Source: Dacryopinax spathularia (taxonomy: Eukaryota > Basidiomycota > Dacrymycetes > Dacrymycetales > Dacrymycetaceae). Taken from it: DNA of 64,000 bases. Under the pieces are notes generated by a model that did no database searches, was not told the DNA's origin, and saw only the letters and a program-made list of their open reading frames with translations. The position numbers and the translations under genes are program-made. The stretch spans positions 1 to 64,000 of the forward strand of contig JBBPFI010000009.1 of NCBI GenBank assembly GCA_037974965.1, given 5' to 3'. This document shows, piece after piece, positions 32,608 through 43,342 of this stretch. Every line of letters starts with the position of its first letter. Within the stretch, counting starts at the first letter, position 1.

Positions 32608-33736
32608 GCCAAAAGATCGGCGGGATCACACCTCGACCTGACACGAGTCCTTGTCTCCTTCGGCGGCAGTAGAGCAAGAATCGTTATTGTCGCTTGAACA
32701 CACATTTCATCTCTATGGCGCCCATCGTCGAAAGGGCGAGCTCTCGACTTCCACGTGCATGTGCAGTTTCTCTTTTCGGTTGTTTCGGCCGGGACGTTTC
32801 ATCCATTTCAGGTATTCGATTCTATCTGGTCGCTAGAGCCCGTGTTTCTGAACTTGTATGTATTTTTGGTTTCGATTTTACCCTGCTCTCCGGTTGATCG
32901 ATATCCATCGCTTCTAGCGACTTGCACTCGTAAGGCAGGTGTGTGTTGGCAGCTCGATATAGACGGCACGGTTCGACAGCAAGAGATCGATTACCAGAAG
33001 ATATCGATTCATGCAGCCCTTCCTTTCACCATTTTGCGACATCGTGGAAGTATTAGAACGAAGGAGGGGCTAGGTTGACGACAGCACGAATGGAGAAAGG
33101 AAGCGAACGGGTGCAGCCGAGAACTCCACTCTTGCCCAAATTGTGTCTCGAAGTCCGGCCGGTGCCGTGTTTTGCTCTCTTGAGCCGAGTGTCGCAGCTC
33201 GCATGGCCCCCAAATACCCATGGTTGAGAGGAGAAAGTCAGGCTCCCGGCTAGCATGAACGCACTTGGTCCATGGAGGTGAGTGATCTAGCAGGGGATGC
33301 CCGAACCCGGGAGGGTAGGTAACACACTTTTTTTTTCCTTTCTGAACCTGCCAATCTCCCGAAGGGGTTTCGCTCTTCCCGCTTGAAGGAAGGGCCGAGA
33401 CAATAGCCGGGTTTGCTGGCGCGGAAGCTGGCTTCATACATGCGGCCAAGCTGCGCGTCGTTAAGCTGCAACCTATATGACGTAGCCCGCTAGCCACCTG
33501 TACCACATGCCGTGCGATGCGAACCTGAGCCGCCGGCAAAACACGGCCGATCACCAGTCGAACTCCCTTACCGGCGGGTACATTATCCTGAAGTAGCAAG
33601 GCCTTCTACCATAACAAACAGCCAGCTGCTCATCACCCACGGAGATCCTGATGAAGCAGGTGAAGGACTTCTCGAATTACATGCGTTCAGGCACAAGCTT
33701 TCTCAGGACACTGATACAACGAAGTTTCGGTTGAAA
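32608..33736. other. Intergenic between convergent genes
   Basis: About 1.1 kb of 3' flanks. The minus strand at 33009-33599 has a 196-codon frame without recognisable domain or splice support. A T-run of ten lies at about 33330-33340. Nothing else is seen. Confidence 0.45.
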
Positions 33737-36700
33737 TCAGAGACCGGACCAGGTAAAGCCTTTCTCCAGGACCAGTCTCTCGCTCAGAGGAAGCTGGCTT
33801 GAAGACGGTCCAACACGGATTGTATACTCACCGGCATCAGCCCTCCATTTCTCTAGGCGGTCATCGAAGTATGATATCGCGTATTTATCCAGGACAAGGG
33901 TTACTGTCTTTTGCTCCCCACTGCCGAGATCGTGAACTTTTGCGAACGCCTTCAACGCCAACGGCGGATGGGTGATACTGCCGGACGGGAGCGTTGTGTA
34001 TAGCTGAACGACTTCTGAACCACTAATCCTGCCGACGTTCTTCACAGTTACTAGCACGGTTGCCTTGAAAGTAACGTCTTGGGAAGAAAGATTAGAAATC
34101 TCGAGATCGGAGTAGGCAAACGTCGTGAAGGAGAGACCGAAGCTGGAATGGTTCAATGCCGCATCTTCAACAAGTTGTTGAATATCTCACCCAAATGCAA
34201 ATAGAGGGTCAATCATACGAGCATGATAGTGTTTATAGCCGACAAATAGATCCTCTGCATACCGGACTTTGCCATTTTGGTTGCCGTAGTTCAAGTATGA
34301 CGGTACGTCCTCAATGCGCTTCGGGAAGGTCATCGATAATTTGCCTGAAGGATTAACCTTGCCGAAAAGAATATCTGAGATGGCATGCCCGGTCTCGTTA
34401 CCGAGATACCAAGTGTGCAGTAGTGCATTCACACAATTGACCCACGGCATTGTGAACGCGGAGCCCTGCAAGATACACCTTCAGCTGCGTCAAAGATCCT
34501 AGTTGGGCAAACCACTCACAGCCTGAGTAACAACCACGGTATTGCTATTCGCCTTAGCGATAGCTGCGACCAGATCATTGGTTCGCCGCGGCAGCTCCAG
34601 ACTCTTCCTATCATACCCCTCACTCTCCCAGTCCCCATTCAGGCCTACCACAAGGACCACAGCGTCCGCAGCTTTCGCTATCGTCACAGCTTCGTTGATG
34701 CCTTCTTCTTCATCCAGTAGTGGAAAGCCGCCCAGTCTGACGCCAGCATTGGGGCTTGGACCGTCATCTTTCCCCTCCTCAATTGCGCGGCGCAGGTTGC
34801 TGTATTCGAGTCGAATGTCGGCTTCGGTGGCAGCTGGCAGGGTGACGTCGCCGATGACTTCTCCATTTGGGTCCCATAATCCACTCCCACTACTAGTTCC
34901 CCAAGACCAGTTGTCCACGATCAGCTGGTCATTCACGAACAGCTTGGCACGTCCAGCGACGGTTACACCAAATCGGTAGGTGGTTCTTGTCTCTCGAGAG
35001 CGGAGTTTGCCGCGAAGTACGAGATACCACTCTCGCTGGGAGAAAAATAGATCGGTATCCGTCATGAGCGCATTCATGTCATCCAGTACGACCTCCTCTA
35101 CAGGGCTGGAGTATTGCCCGCTGGGATCGCGTTTGAGGTAGAAGACGCCCTGCAAGCCGGGTTTGCCGTCGGGCGTGTGCACATCGCGCCCAGTCAAAGT
35201 TGGAGTATTACCATGCGCTAAGGACGACATTGTGTTGAGGGGCAGACACGTTGGTCGAAGAACTGCACGCACCTTGACAGCCCTGAGCATACAATATCTC
35301 GACGCCTTTGGGTACGGCTTCCACAATTCCGTCGTAAGGAGTAATGACGTAGGACGCCTTCAACGACGCAGAGCCGCCCCCAGCATAGTAGGCACCTTTC
35401 GCATTTGGGCCGATGATGGCAAGTGTCCTCAACTTGTCAGCTTTCAGGGGCAGAATGTTGCCTTCGTTCTTCAGAAGGACGATTGCGCTAGTGGCAACTT
35501 GGCGCATCAGAGTCCGTTCTTCAGGCGTGTCGTGGGTGCGCTCCTTCTGATCACCGTCTATGATCTCGAGAAGAGGGTAGGTCATTCATCGCAAACGACT
35601 GACGGTTGCCTTACCTCGGGGGCTCCCTGAGCAACCTTTTTGACAAGGTCAATGACCGCCCTGGCCCGAGCCTTCACCACGTCCAGAGTCAGCTTCTTTG
35701 CTTCCATGCTGCGGATTACTTTTGAAGTCTGTCGCCAGCCGTCCGTGCCAGGCATTTCCAGATCCAATCCGGCATTATATGCCTCGGGTACACCATACGT
35801 TCCACTCCTAGATACATCGATGAGGCTCCCACTACTGAGCATGAGAATAGTTCAACTGACCAGTCCGACATGATCATTCCGTCGAAACCCCATTCTTTGC
35901 GCAGAACGTCCGTAAGCAGCCAAGGATTCTCTGAGCAATGCACGCCATTGATTCGGTTGTACCTGGTTGCTCATCAGAACAGAGTTGCAGTGTGGCATAC
36001 GAGAACATACGCGGTCATGTACGCCCACGGCTTCGCGTATTTTTGTGCGAGCATGAATGGGTAGAGATAGACCTCGCGTAGAGCACGTTCGGTAATTAAA
36101 GAGTCGGACCCACGCCGTTCTTGTTCTTGCTCGTTTCCGCTATTCTGCTGTTAGGAAGGATGCGAGGAAGAATGTAGCAGGACGAACACAAAATGTTTGA
36201 TGCAAGCGGAGATCCCTTCTTCTTGAAGCCTCGAGATATACGAAGCTGCCATCATACCATTCAGGAATGGATCTTCAGAGAAGCTCTCGAAACTACGTCC
36301 ACCCAGAGGGTTCTAGGGAATCTCAGTTAGCTTTAACGCCCTGATCATGCCAGAAGGTCGAACGCACCCGCTGGATGTTGCAAGTCGGGCCCAGGAGGAC
36401 GCTGGCTGCTTTCAGCTTGCACTCTGGAGCAAGTATCTTCGCCGCTGCTTCTCCGATCAAATCCGTATCCCACGTCGCTGCAAGGGCAGTTGCACACTGT
36501 CAAATCATAGTTCAGACAGTAGTATACACGGCAGAGTCGTCGAGCGTACCGGAAGACATTTGGCAGGAGTGCTCATGAAGTACCTCCTTCCCCTCGCACC
36601 ATTGGGCCCATCGGTTACCTTATAGCTCGTCAGGACCATCGCTCTCATAGTCACCTAAGTTGGCTGACATTGATGCTGGGAATGCCCAGCCTCGGAACTG

Positions 36701-36815
36701 CAGCGGTGAACCACTTCCCCACGCCTAGGGTCAGCGAGATTGCCTCCTCAGTAGACAGAGCCGCCACGAGCTCGTCGACGTTCGCATTCTGGATGTCCGA
36801 TGGTTTTCCAGGCAT
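33737..36815 (-). CDS. Beta-glucosidase, GH3 with PA14 insertion (paralogue 1)
   Basis: Hydrolyses terminal beta-glucosides such as cellobiose. Translation starts at 36815 (MPGKPSDIQNANVDELVAAL), aligned with the start of paralogue 2. There is no signal peptide, so an intracellular enzyme is likely. In order: GH3 N-domain with ...TDGPNGARGRR, HCSENPWLL and WGFDGMIMSDW (the Asp codon at 35863-35865 is the expected nucleophile); NEGNILPLK; a PA14 domain (YLKRDPSGQYSSPVEEVVL... TTYRFGVTVAGRAKLFVNDQ); the GH3 C-domain (AVVLVVGLNGDWESEGYDR, PRRTNDLV, FTMPWVNCVNALLHTWYLGN); and a fibronectin-III-like end with GLSFTTF. About ten short introns. One 50-nt intron (36619-36668) between Asn and Val of INVTDGPNG is absent from paralogue 2. 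Tandem to paralogue 2, with 414 bp between. Confidence 0.9.
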
Positions 36816-37229
36816 TGATTGGGGCTCAATATGCTCAAGACGTGGTGGTTGAGCGGGGCGAGATATTAAGTATCTGAATAGCTCGATGCGCTGGCCGCCG
36901 TTGGAGGGCCTCGGCGCGGTGGGCCGGATTGTGGAGGTTGCAGCGCGTGCATCCGTGCGTTGACTATTGTTGGACTTTTTGCAAGGAACTCGATCTTCGA
37001 GGGTGCAGAGCCCAGGTATATCATGATCAGTTAATTGTAGAGGACCATTTTGGCGAGTCAAGAGGAGGAGAAGCGCGATAGACCATCAACAATTGCACGG
37101 ACGCGCGCGACACGACCCTAACGACAGTCGTGGAGAACTGAGGGAATAAGGAACACGACGGTAGAAGCTACATGTACTAACTATAGTGTTGTACATGCAT
37201 GCAACCACAGCCTCTTTGTCGCGCAGGCA
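36816..37229. promoter_or_regulatory. Promoter of GH3 paralogue 1 and 3' flank of paralogue 2
   Basis: 414 bp between tandem genes. The frame of paralogue 1 stays open upstream to an ATG at 37061, but the aligned start is 36815. No specific site is identified. Confidence 0.4.
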
Positions 37230-40113
37230 TTATAGGCCTGACCAAGTGAAGGCGCTCTGGATGTCGACCTCACCTTGCAGCAACATCCTGTCACTAGAAG
37301 GGCCGACAAGGATACTATACGTCCCCGCGTCGGCCCGCCACCTATCGAGCCGATCATCGAAGTACGATACAGCATACTTATCAAGCGATAGGACGGCCTG
37401 CGCGCTCTTGCCTGGTTCGAGGTCAAGAACCTTGGTGAACGCTTTGAGTGCACGGGCTGGATGGGTAAGGTTGCTTTGTGGAAGGGAGACGTATAACTGC
37501 ACGACTTCGGAGCCGGTGACTTTTCCAGTGTTGGTGATCGTGATTTTGACGGTAGCCGCGAAGTCGACCCCATTACCAGATACTCCAGAGATATCCAGGT
37601 TGGAGTACTGGAATGTCGTGTAGGACAAGCCAAATCTGCATAGGGATGAGTACGGGACGGAGTGGAAGTCGGGATGCACGCACCCGAACGCGAACAGCGG
37701 CTCAATCTTTCTGGCCTGGTAGTGCTTATATCCAACAAAGAGGTCTTCTGCATACCTCACTCGGCCGTTCTGGTTTCCGTAATGCAGATAGGACGGTACA
37801 TCCTCGATACGCTTCGGGAACGTGAGCGACATCTTCCCGGATGGGTTGACCTTCCCGAAAAGGACATCGGCAATCGCATTGCCCGTCTCGTTCCCAAGGT
37901 ACCAAGTGTGAAGCAGAGCGTTGACAGAGTCAACCCACGGCATCGTGAAAGCAGATCCCTAGCTTTTCTGTAAGCCTCGCACCAACATGCATAAGGAGCA
38001 CGACTTACCGCCTGAGTGACGACGATTGCCTTCGCGTTTGCCTTTACGACTGCCGCAACGAGATCGTTCGTCCTCCTAGGCAGGTCCAAGCTCCTCCGAT
38101 CATACCCCTCACTCTCCCAGTCCCCGTTCAGTCCAACAACCACAATCACCGCATCCGCCTGCTTGGCCAGATCAACAGCCTCGGCGATTCCTTGCTCCTC
38201 ATCCAGCAGAGGGTAGCCGCCAAGCCTCATCCCCGCATGCGGGTTTGGGACACCCTTCTCATCCCCGTCGGCGGGCCCCGTGATATTGCTGTACTCGACA
38301 CGGATATCATACGCTTTTCCCGGGAGCATCTCGAACTCTCCCATCTCCTCCTCCGTTCCGTCGCCAAAGAAACTATCTCCGCGTCTCTGCCAGGTCCAAT
38401 TGTCGATAATCAGCTGGTTGTCGACAAAGAGCTTTGCGCGTCCAGCGACAGACAGACCAAAGCGATAGGTCGTCTTGCGCTCTTGAGGGCGTAGTTTACC
38501 CCGGAGGACGAGGTACCACTCGTCGGAGGAGAAGAAGATGTCGCTGTCGTTCATGAGCGTGTCAGTGTTGTCCAACAAGAAGTTCTCGACGGGTGCGGAG
38601 TATGCCTCGGAGCTGTCCCGCTTGTGATAGAAAGTTGCGTCGAGTCCCGGGCGCCCGTCGTCCGTGACGAGCTCACGACCAGTTAAAGGCGGAGCACGGC
38701 GATGGCCTGGGTCTCTCTCAGCACCGGCCGAATTATCGAATGAAGTCGAGAGGGATCGCACCTTGGCACCCTTCGGCATACAGAACTTTCGCATCCTTCG
38801 GCAGCGCGGCTACAATCCCCTCAAACGGGGTGACAACATAGCTGGCCTTGAGGCTCGCACTCCCGCCTCCAGCAAAACAAGCAGCCTTTGCACTCGGTCC
38901 TACAATCGCGATCGTTTGGAGACTATCAGGCTTGAGAGGCAGGACGTTGCCCTCGTTCTTCAGGAGGACAATCCCGCTCGCAGCAACCTTGCGCATCAAA
39001 GCCTTTTCCTCTTTCGTATCATGCGTTCGTTCCTGCTGGTCGCCATCGAGGATTTCCGGAGCGCCCGCCGCGCACTTGCGCACTAACTCCAGGACGGCTT
39101 TGGCGCGTGCGCGAACAACGGGTAGGGTGAGCTTCTTCGCTTCGATCGAGCGGAGGACCTTGCTCGCCGTGCGCCAGCCGTCTGTACCCGGCATCTCCAG
39201 GTCGAGGCCGGCATGATATGCTTCAGGCACGCTGTACGTGCCTCGCCTACACCATAGCCACATCAGTCTAGCTCGCAAACAAAAAAGGGTGGATAAGACG
39301 CACCAGTCACTCATCACACAACCGTCAAACCCCCACTCCTCTCGCAGCACGCTGGTCAACAGCCACGGATTCTCGGAGCAGTGGGTCCCGTTGATCCGGT
39401 TGTACGCTGTCATGTAGCTCCAAGGCTTGGCATACTTCTGGGCGAGCATGAATGGGTACAGGTAGATCTCCCTCAGTGCGCGAGGGGTGATGAGCGAGTC
39501 AGAGCCTTTGCGTTCTTGTTCCTGCTCATTCCCGCTATAATCCTTTGTTAGCAGGTAGTCCCAATGCACACAGGAGTAAAAGAGGAGGCGTACACGAAGT
39601 GCTTGATACATGCGCTGATTCCCTCCCCCTGCAGCCGCGCAATATAGCTCGCAGCCATCATCCCACTCAGGTGCGGATCCTCCGAAAAGCTCTCAAAGCT
39701 CCTTCCTCCCAGCGGGTTGCGCTGGATGTTCACTGTCGGTCCGAGGAGGACGCTAGCAGACTTGAGCTTGCATTCCGGCGCCAAGATGAGCGCGGCCGCC
39801 TCGCCGATCAGCTGGGTATCCCAAGTCGCAGCCAGGGCTGTTGCACACTGTCCATATTTGCTCAGCTAAGGTACCTCTTTCATAGGGCAGCAGTGCGCAC
39901 TGGTAGGCATTTCGCCGGCGTTCCCAGGAAGTACTTCCTTCCTCTTGCGCCGTTCGGTCCGTCAGTGACGTTGATGCCCGGAACGCCTAGACGGGGAACA
40001 GGCGCGGTGAACCAGTTGCCCACTCCGGTGGTAAGCGCGATTGCTTCCTCCGACGAGAGCTGAGCGACGAGGGCGTCGATGTCTGTGCTGGCGAAGTCGG
40101 ATGGCTTGGGCAT
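37230..40113 (-). CDS. Beta-glucosidase, GH3 with PA14 insertion (paralogue 2)
   Basis: Same enzyme family and architecture as its neighbour. It starts MPKPSDFASTDIDALVAQL at 40113 with no signal peptide. The first exon includes ITDG-type sequence GINVTDGPNGARGRKYFLG without interruption. WGFDGCVMSDW carries the predicted nucleophile (Asp codon 39306-39308). PA14 landmarks are FYHKRDSSEAYSAPVENF and TYRFGLSVAGRAKLFVDNQ. The C-domain has AVIVVVGLNGDWESEGYDR, then FTMPWVDSVNALLHTWYLGN and GLSYTTF, and the protein ends SAFTWSGL, as in paralogue 1 (FTWSGL). Introns are about 50-75 nt, some without in-frame stops, so exons appear merged. It lies head-to-head with repeated-family copy 3, 542 bp apart. 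I see no frame defect. Confidence 0.9.
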
Positions 40114-40655
40114 GGTTGGGGCGGAGACCGTCGTTGTCGTTGTCCCTGAGAGTGGACAGCGCCTAAATAGGCTGCTTTATCCAGTCTTCACAATCATCCA
40201 TCTTTTGCCAAGGTGGCAAGGTGGAACAAGGTGGTGTTTGACCTTGAGGGGAACGTGACCTGAATCGGCAGTCCGGGACGATGACCGGGTGGTGGCATCG
40301 CGGAGGATCATCGGTAGGGTGAATGTGGAGGAGTGCGAAGGTCGAGGAGCGCGGAGTAGATGTTCTGGTTATTCCTGCTCGTTGCCAGCAGCAGCAGTTT
40401 CTTCGTGCAGTTTCTTCGTGTTGTTGTTTCGTGTTGTTGTTTATGGGATAGTTCGTCACTTGACACTCTAGCTCATACGCTCTTGCCTTATCTGCACAAC
40501 CGGGCCAGTAGTCAGTAGTTAGGTTGTATCGATTAGTAGGCCAGGGCGGGCAGAGTAGGGGTCCTCACCAACCCCGTTGAGCTCGTTAGTCGCAACCATA
40601 TTCGGCAACATCTATAATGGCGAAGTGAAGAGCGTCCAAACTGGGCTCTTCACCT
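40114..40655. promoter_or_regulatory. Divergent promoter region, GH3 paralogue 2 and family copy 3
   Basis: 542 bp. Around 40386-40443 there are short direct repeats (GCAGTTTCTTCGT twice; GTTGTTGTTTCGT-like twice). No known factor site is assigned. Confidence 0.45.
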
Positions 40656-42314
40656 ATGTCCTCTGCTTTCCCTGTCGCCAATGCTTTTATCGTATCGCCC
40701 TCAGAGTATGTGCAGCGCACAGGCGACTTCTCTGAATACTGCCGCTGTATTGGAGTGATACAGGACTACTACGGCCAGGACTCCGCCCTATCATATCTCG
40801 ACGAACTGCCCGATCATGTGCGCAATGATATCCGCACGATGCTGCCCGGCGAAGGAAAAGGGTTCCTGCCGAAAGCCCTGCACGAAGTGCGTTGTGTCTT
40901 TCTACATTGAAATGGACGCATGCTCATCTCTCAGCAGTGGGCGCACGGAACGACTTTCGATGATGACCAGGACAGGGAGTTTGCGGCCGAACTCTGCGCC
41001 ATACCAGACGAGCTCTACAAGGATGAGGTCGATCACGTCGAAGATATTCCTCTCAGCAAGTACCTACGATGCCTGCTCCCGGCATACGAGCGCATTCGAA
41101 AACTCAACCAAATCGTGAGATACGAGATCGGGGAGGCGGACAGCAGGGCGCCCATAGACAGTCTCATAGAAGGGTTTGGTACGGACCGCTTTTCGCGCTC
41201 TGCCAACGCACATAAAGATCCTGAAGTAATCTTTCGGTGAGCAAGGCGACCACCTTTGAGGTCACCACTCACATCTGCAACAGACGAGAGCCCCGGCTGC
41301 GATTATGCAACCTACTCGACATCAGGCGCGGTGTGCCGAGCACGCTGCCAAGTGGAAGCACATCCGTGAATTCCATGCTCCTTTTACGACCGAGCATGTC
41401 GCAATGGTCCCATATTTCGAAAGCTACCGCAGACTTGCCGTTCGCTGCCCTACCTCAACTACAATGGCAAGAGGACAGGGCAGCCCGTTTGTCCTTAATA
41501 TTGCTTTCGGCCGAGCACAAAGGGAAGACCGAGGCGACCGACCGGATTGTATACAGCCTCGCAACAAACCAACGGCAACGTCAGGCGATTGGCCTCCCCC
41601 GGAGCGTTCAGTACGGATTGGCGTGCGAGGAGAGGATGACCCATGTGATCGCCTCGTTTTTCGACAGTCTCGGAAAGGTATGTCCTGGGCGCCATTTAAG
41701 AAATCTTTGTAGCCCTTTTGACCTATAAGCGGTAGATGATAACCATGGTGAAAGTTGCGGTTATAAGCCACTCCAGCTTGGCGGATCTCCTTAAATTCTG
41801 CCACTTCCTGGACGCTATCCGCCGCCGTGGGCATATGGAGATGACTCAGCTCACAGAGCGCTTTGCCGAACCCATTACCGTCCCGGAGGATCGGTACTGG
41901 CGACACCGCGATGCTTCCCTATTCCAACCTACGCAACCGGTCCGCATCGCAGAAAGAAGGGATGGCGAGCACGATGATGATCCAGAACCCAGGAAGAGGC
42001 GACGGCTCGACCGGCAAAGAACAGCGAAACTCACGCATGCGAAGCCTACTGCAAGTGGCAGACGCCGCACTTCCCGCCAGGAGGACGGAGCGCCTCAGGA
42101 TCACATTCAGTACATGGATCCCAGCCTATTCATCTTGTTCTCGAGATTGGACTCGGGTGAACTCGTCCTGAGTCCAGATGAAGAAGAGCAGTATCAGCGT
42201 GCTTTGGCCGGAGGGGGGCACGACGTTGGACCTCAAATGGGTACGAGTTACCTTGATTCCGACAAAGATCCGATCGGAGCATGGCTACAACAGCTAGAGG
42301 AGACCGCGCCGTAG
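40656..42314 (+). CDS. Uncharacterised repeated gene family, copy 3 (apparently intact)
   Basis: Four exons close in frame: 40656-40886, 40938-41236, 41284-41677 and 41736-42314, encoding 500 residues. Exons 2 and 3 have exactly the lengths of copy 1 (299 and 394 nt). Conserved landmarks: SPSEYVQRTGDFSEYCRCIG, FAAELCAIPDELYKDEVDHV, EADSRAPIDSLIEGFG, LLSAEHKGK, SLATNQRQRQAIGLP, SVQYGLAC, THVIASFF, LLKFCHFLDAIRRRGH, HIQYMDPSLFILFSRLDSGE, YQRAL and GTSYLDSDKDPIGAWL. The linker is strongly basic (PRKRRRLDRQ), a plausible nuclear signal. It starts at MSSAFPV, shorter than copies 1 and 4, lacking the MxKRxAS leader. The first-intron acceptor is TCAGCAG, so alternative use would add one Gln. Function unknown. 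Confidence 0.8.
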
Positions 42315-43342
42315 TCTCGCAAGCGAAACATACTGGACTGTACTTCTTCCTATGCAGCATCAGCCGCCCGGCGCTCGAACGTCGATTGACGAGTCGGTGG
42401 AACGTCCCATTGGACGGCTCGGCGCGTCTTTTCTCCCGATACGTGGTCTTCTTCACTCTCACTCGGAACCGAAGCACAAGTCCGTGCGCAGGTGGAGTGA
42501 TCCCTGCACCAGCTTCGAGCCCTGGACACCTTGCTTTGCAGCAAGCAGGCGACTCTGAGCCTTTGAAGCAACTTCAATCGCTTCCCGACCCCGCTCTCCC
42601 GCACTGGTGAATGATACGGCCCCACTCTCAATCAACTTTTACGCTCCACGATGACCGAAAATGGCGAGCTCACTGCGGCAGACCTCACAGACAATTCGCA
42701 TGGAGGCGCTCGTTGCATTGATCGATGACTGACCATTCGGTGGCATGCAAAGTCCACGATTCTTGGCAAGCATACTCTCTTGATAGCTGGGTTCCCTGTT
42801 CTCTTGGCTTCGCAGCACGCCTACGGTATGGACTAAAGGAGCAGCAACGCGCTGTAGTCGGGCATGGACCCGCGAAGTGGTGCGGCGCCAAATCATGCGT
42901 CAAGAATTCCATTTTCAGATTATCGGTACTCTGCCACTCATCCCAGGATGTTCCACTTCGTCCCTACGCGAACCGCTCCTGTCAATTACCGCTCTCCACT
43001 GCCTCACCAAATTCGGACTGAACCCCGAAAATTATCATCGCGGCCTTTCATATCACGTGATGCCGTATGACACCTTCGCGCCTTCTTTTGGCGTAAAACA
43101 ATGCTTCTTCTCGCCAACATGGGAACGAATGCACACGCTCCGCCGCACTACTCATCACACACAAGAATGGTGCGAGACGGCCGTAATGAGCTGGATATTG
43201 CAGCGTATGTATGTCTTCGAAGCGTGGGAGCGATGTTGCAATAATGATGCTGCAGGCAGTGATTGTCTGCGCTTGTGCCTGTATACCACTTCTCCACCGG
43301 CCCTTGTGCCTGGTTGATTGCGCTTATATATGAGGCAAACAC
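42315..43342. other. Intergenic between family copy 3 and MFS permease 1
   Basis: About 1 kb. A 146-codon plus-strand frame at 42877-43317 has no recognisable domain. It presumably contains the permease promoter. Nothing else is seen. Confidence 0.4.

Noticed and set aside
33009-33599. 196-codon minus-strand open frame between the WOPR and beta-glucosidase genes
   Set aside because: No recognisable motif and unusual composition; it sits between two convergent 3' ends.
42877-43317. 146-codon plus-strand frame upstream of permease 1
   Set aside because: No domain and no counterpart upstream of permease 2; probably promoter sequence.
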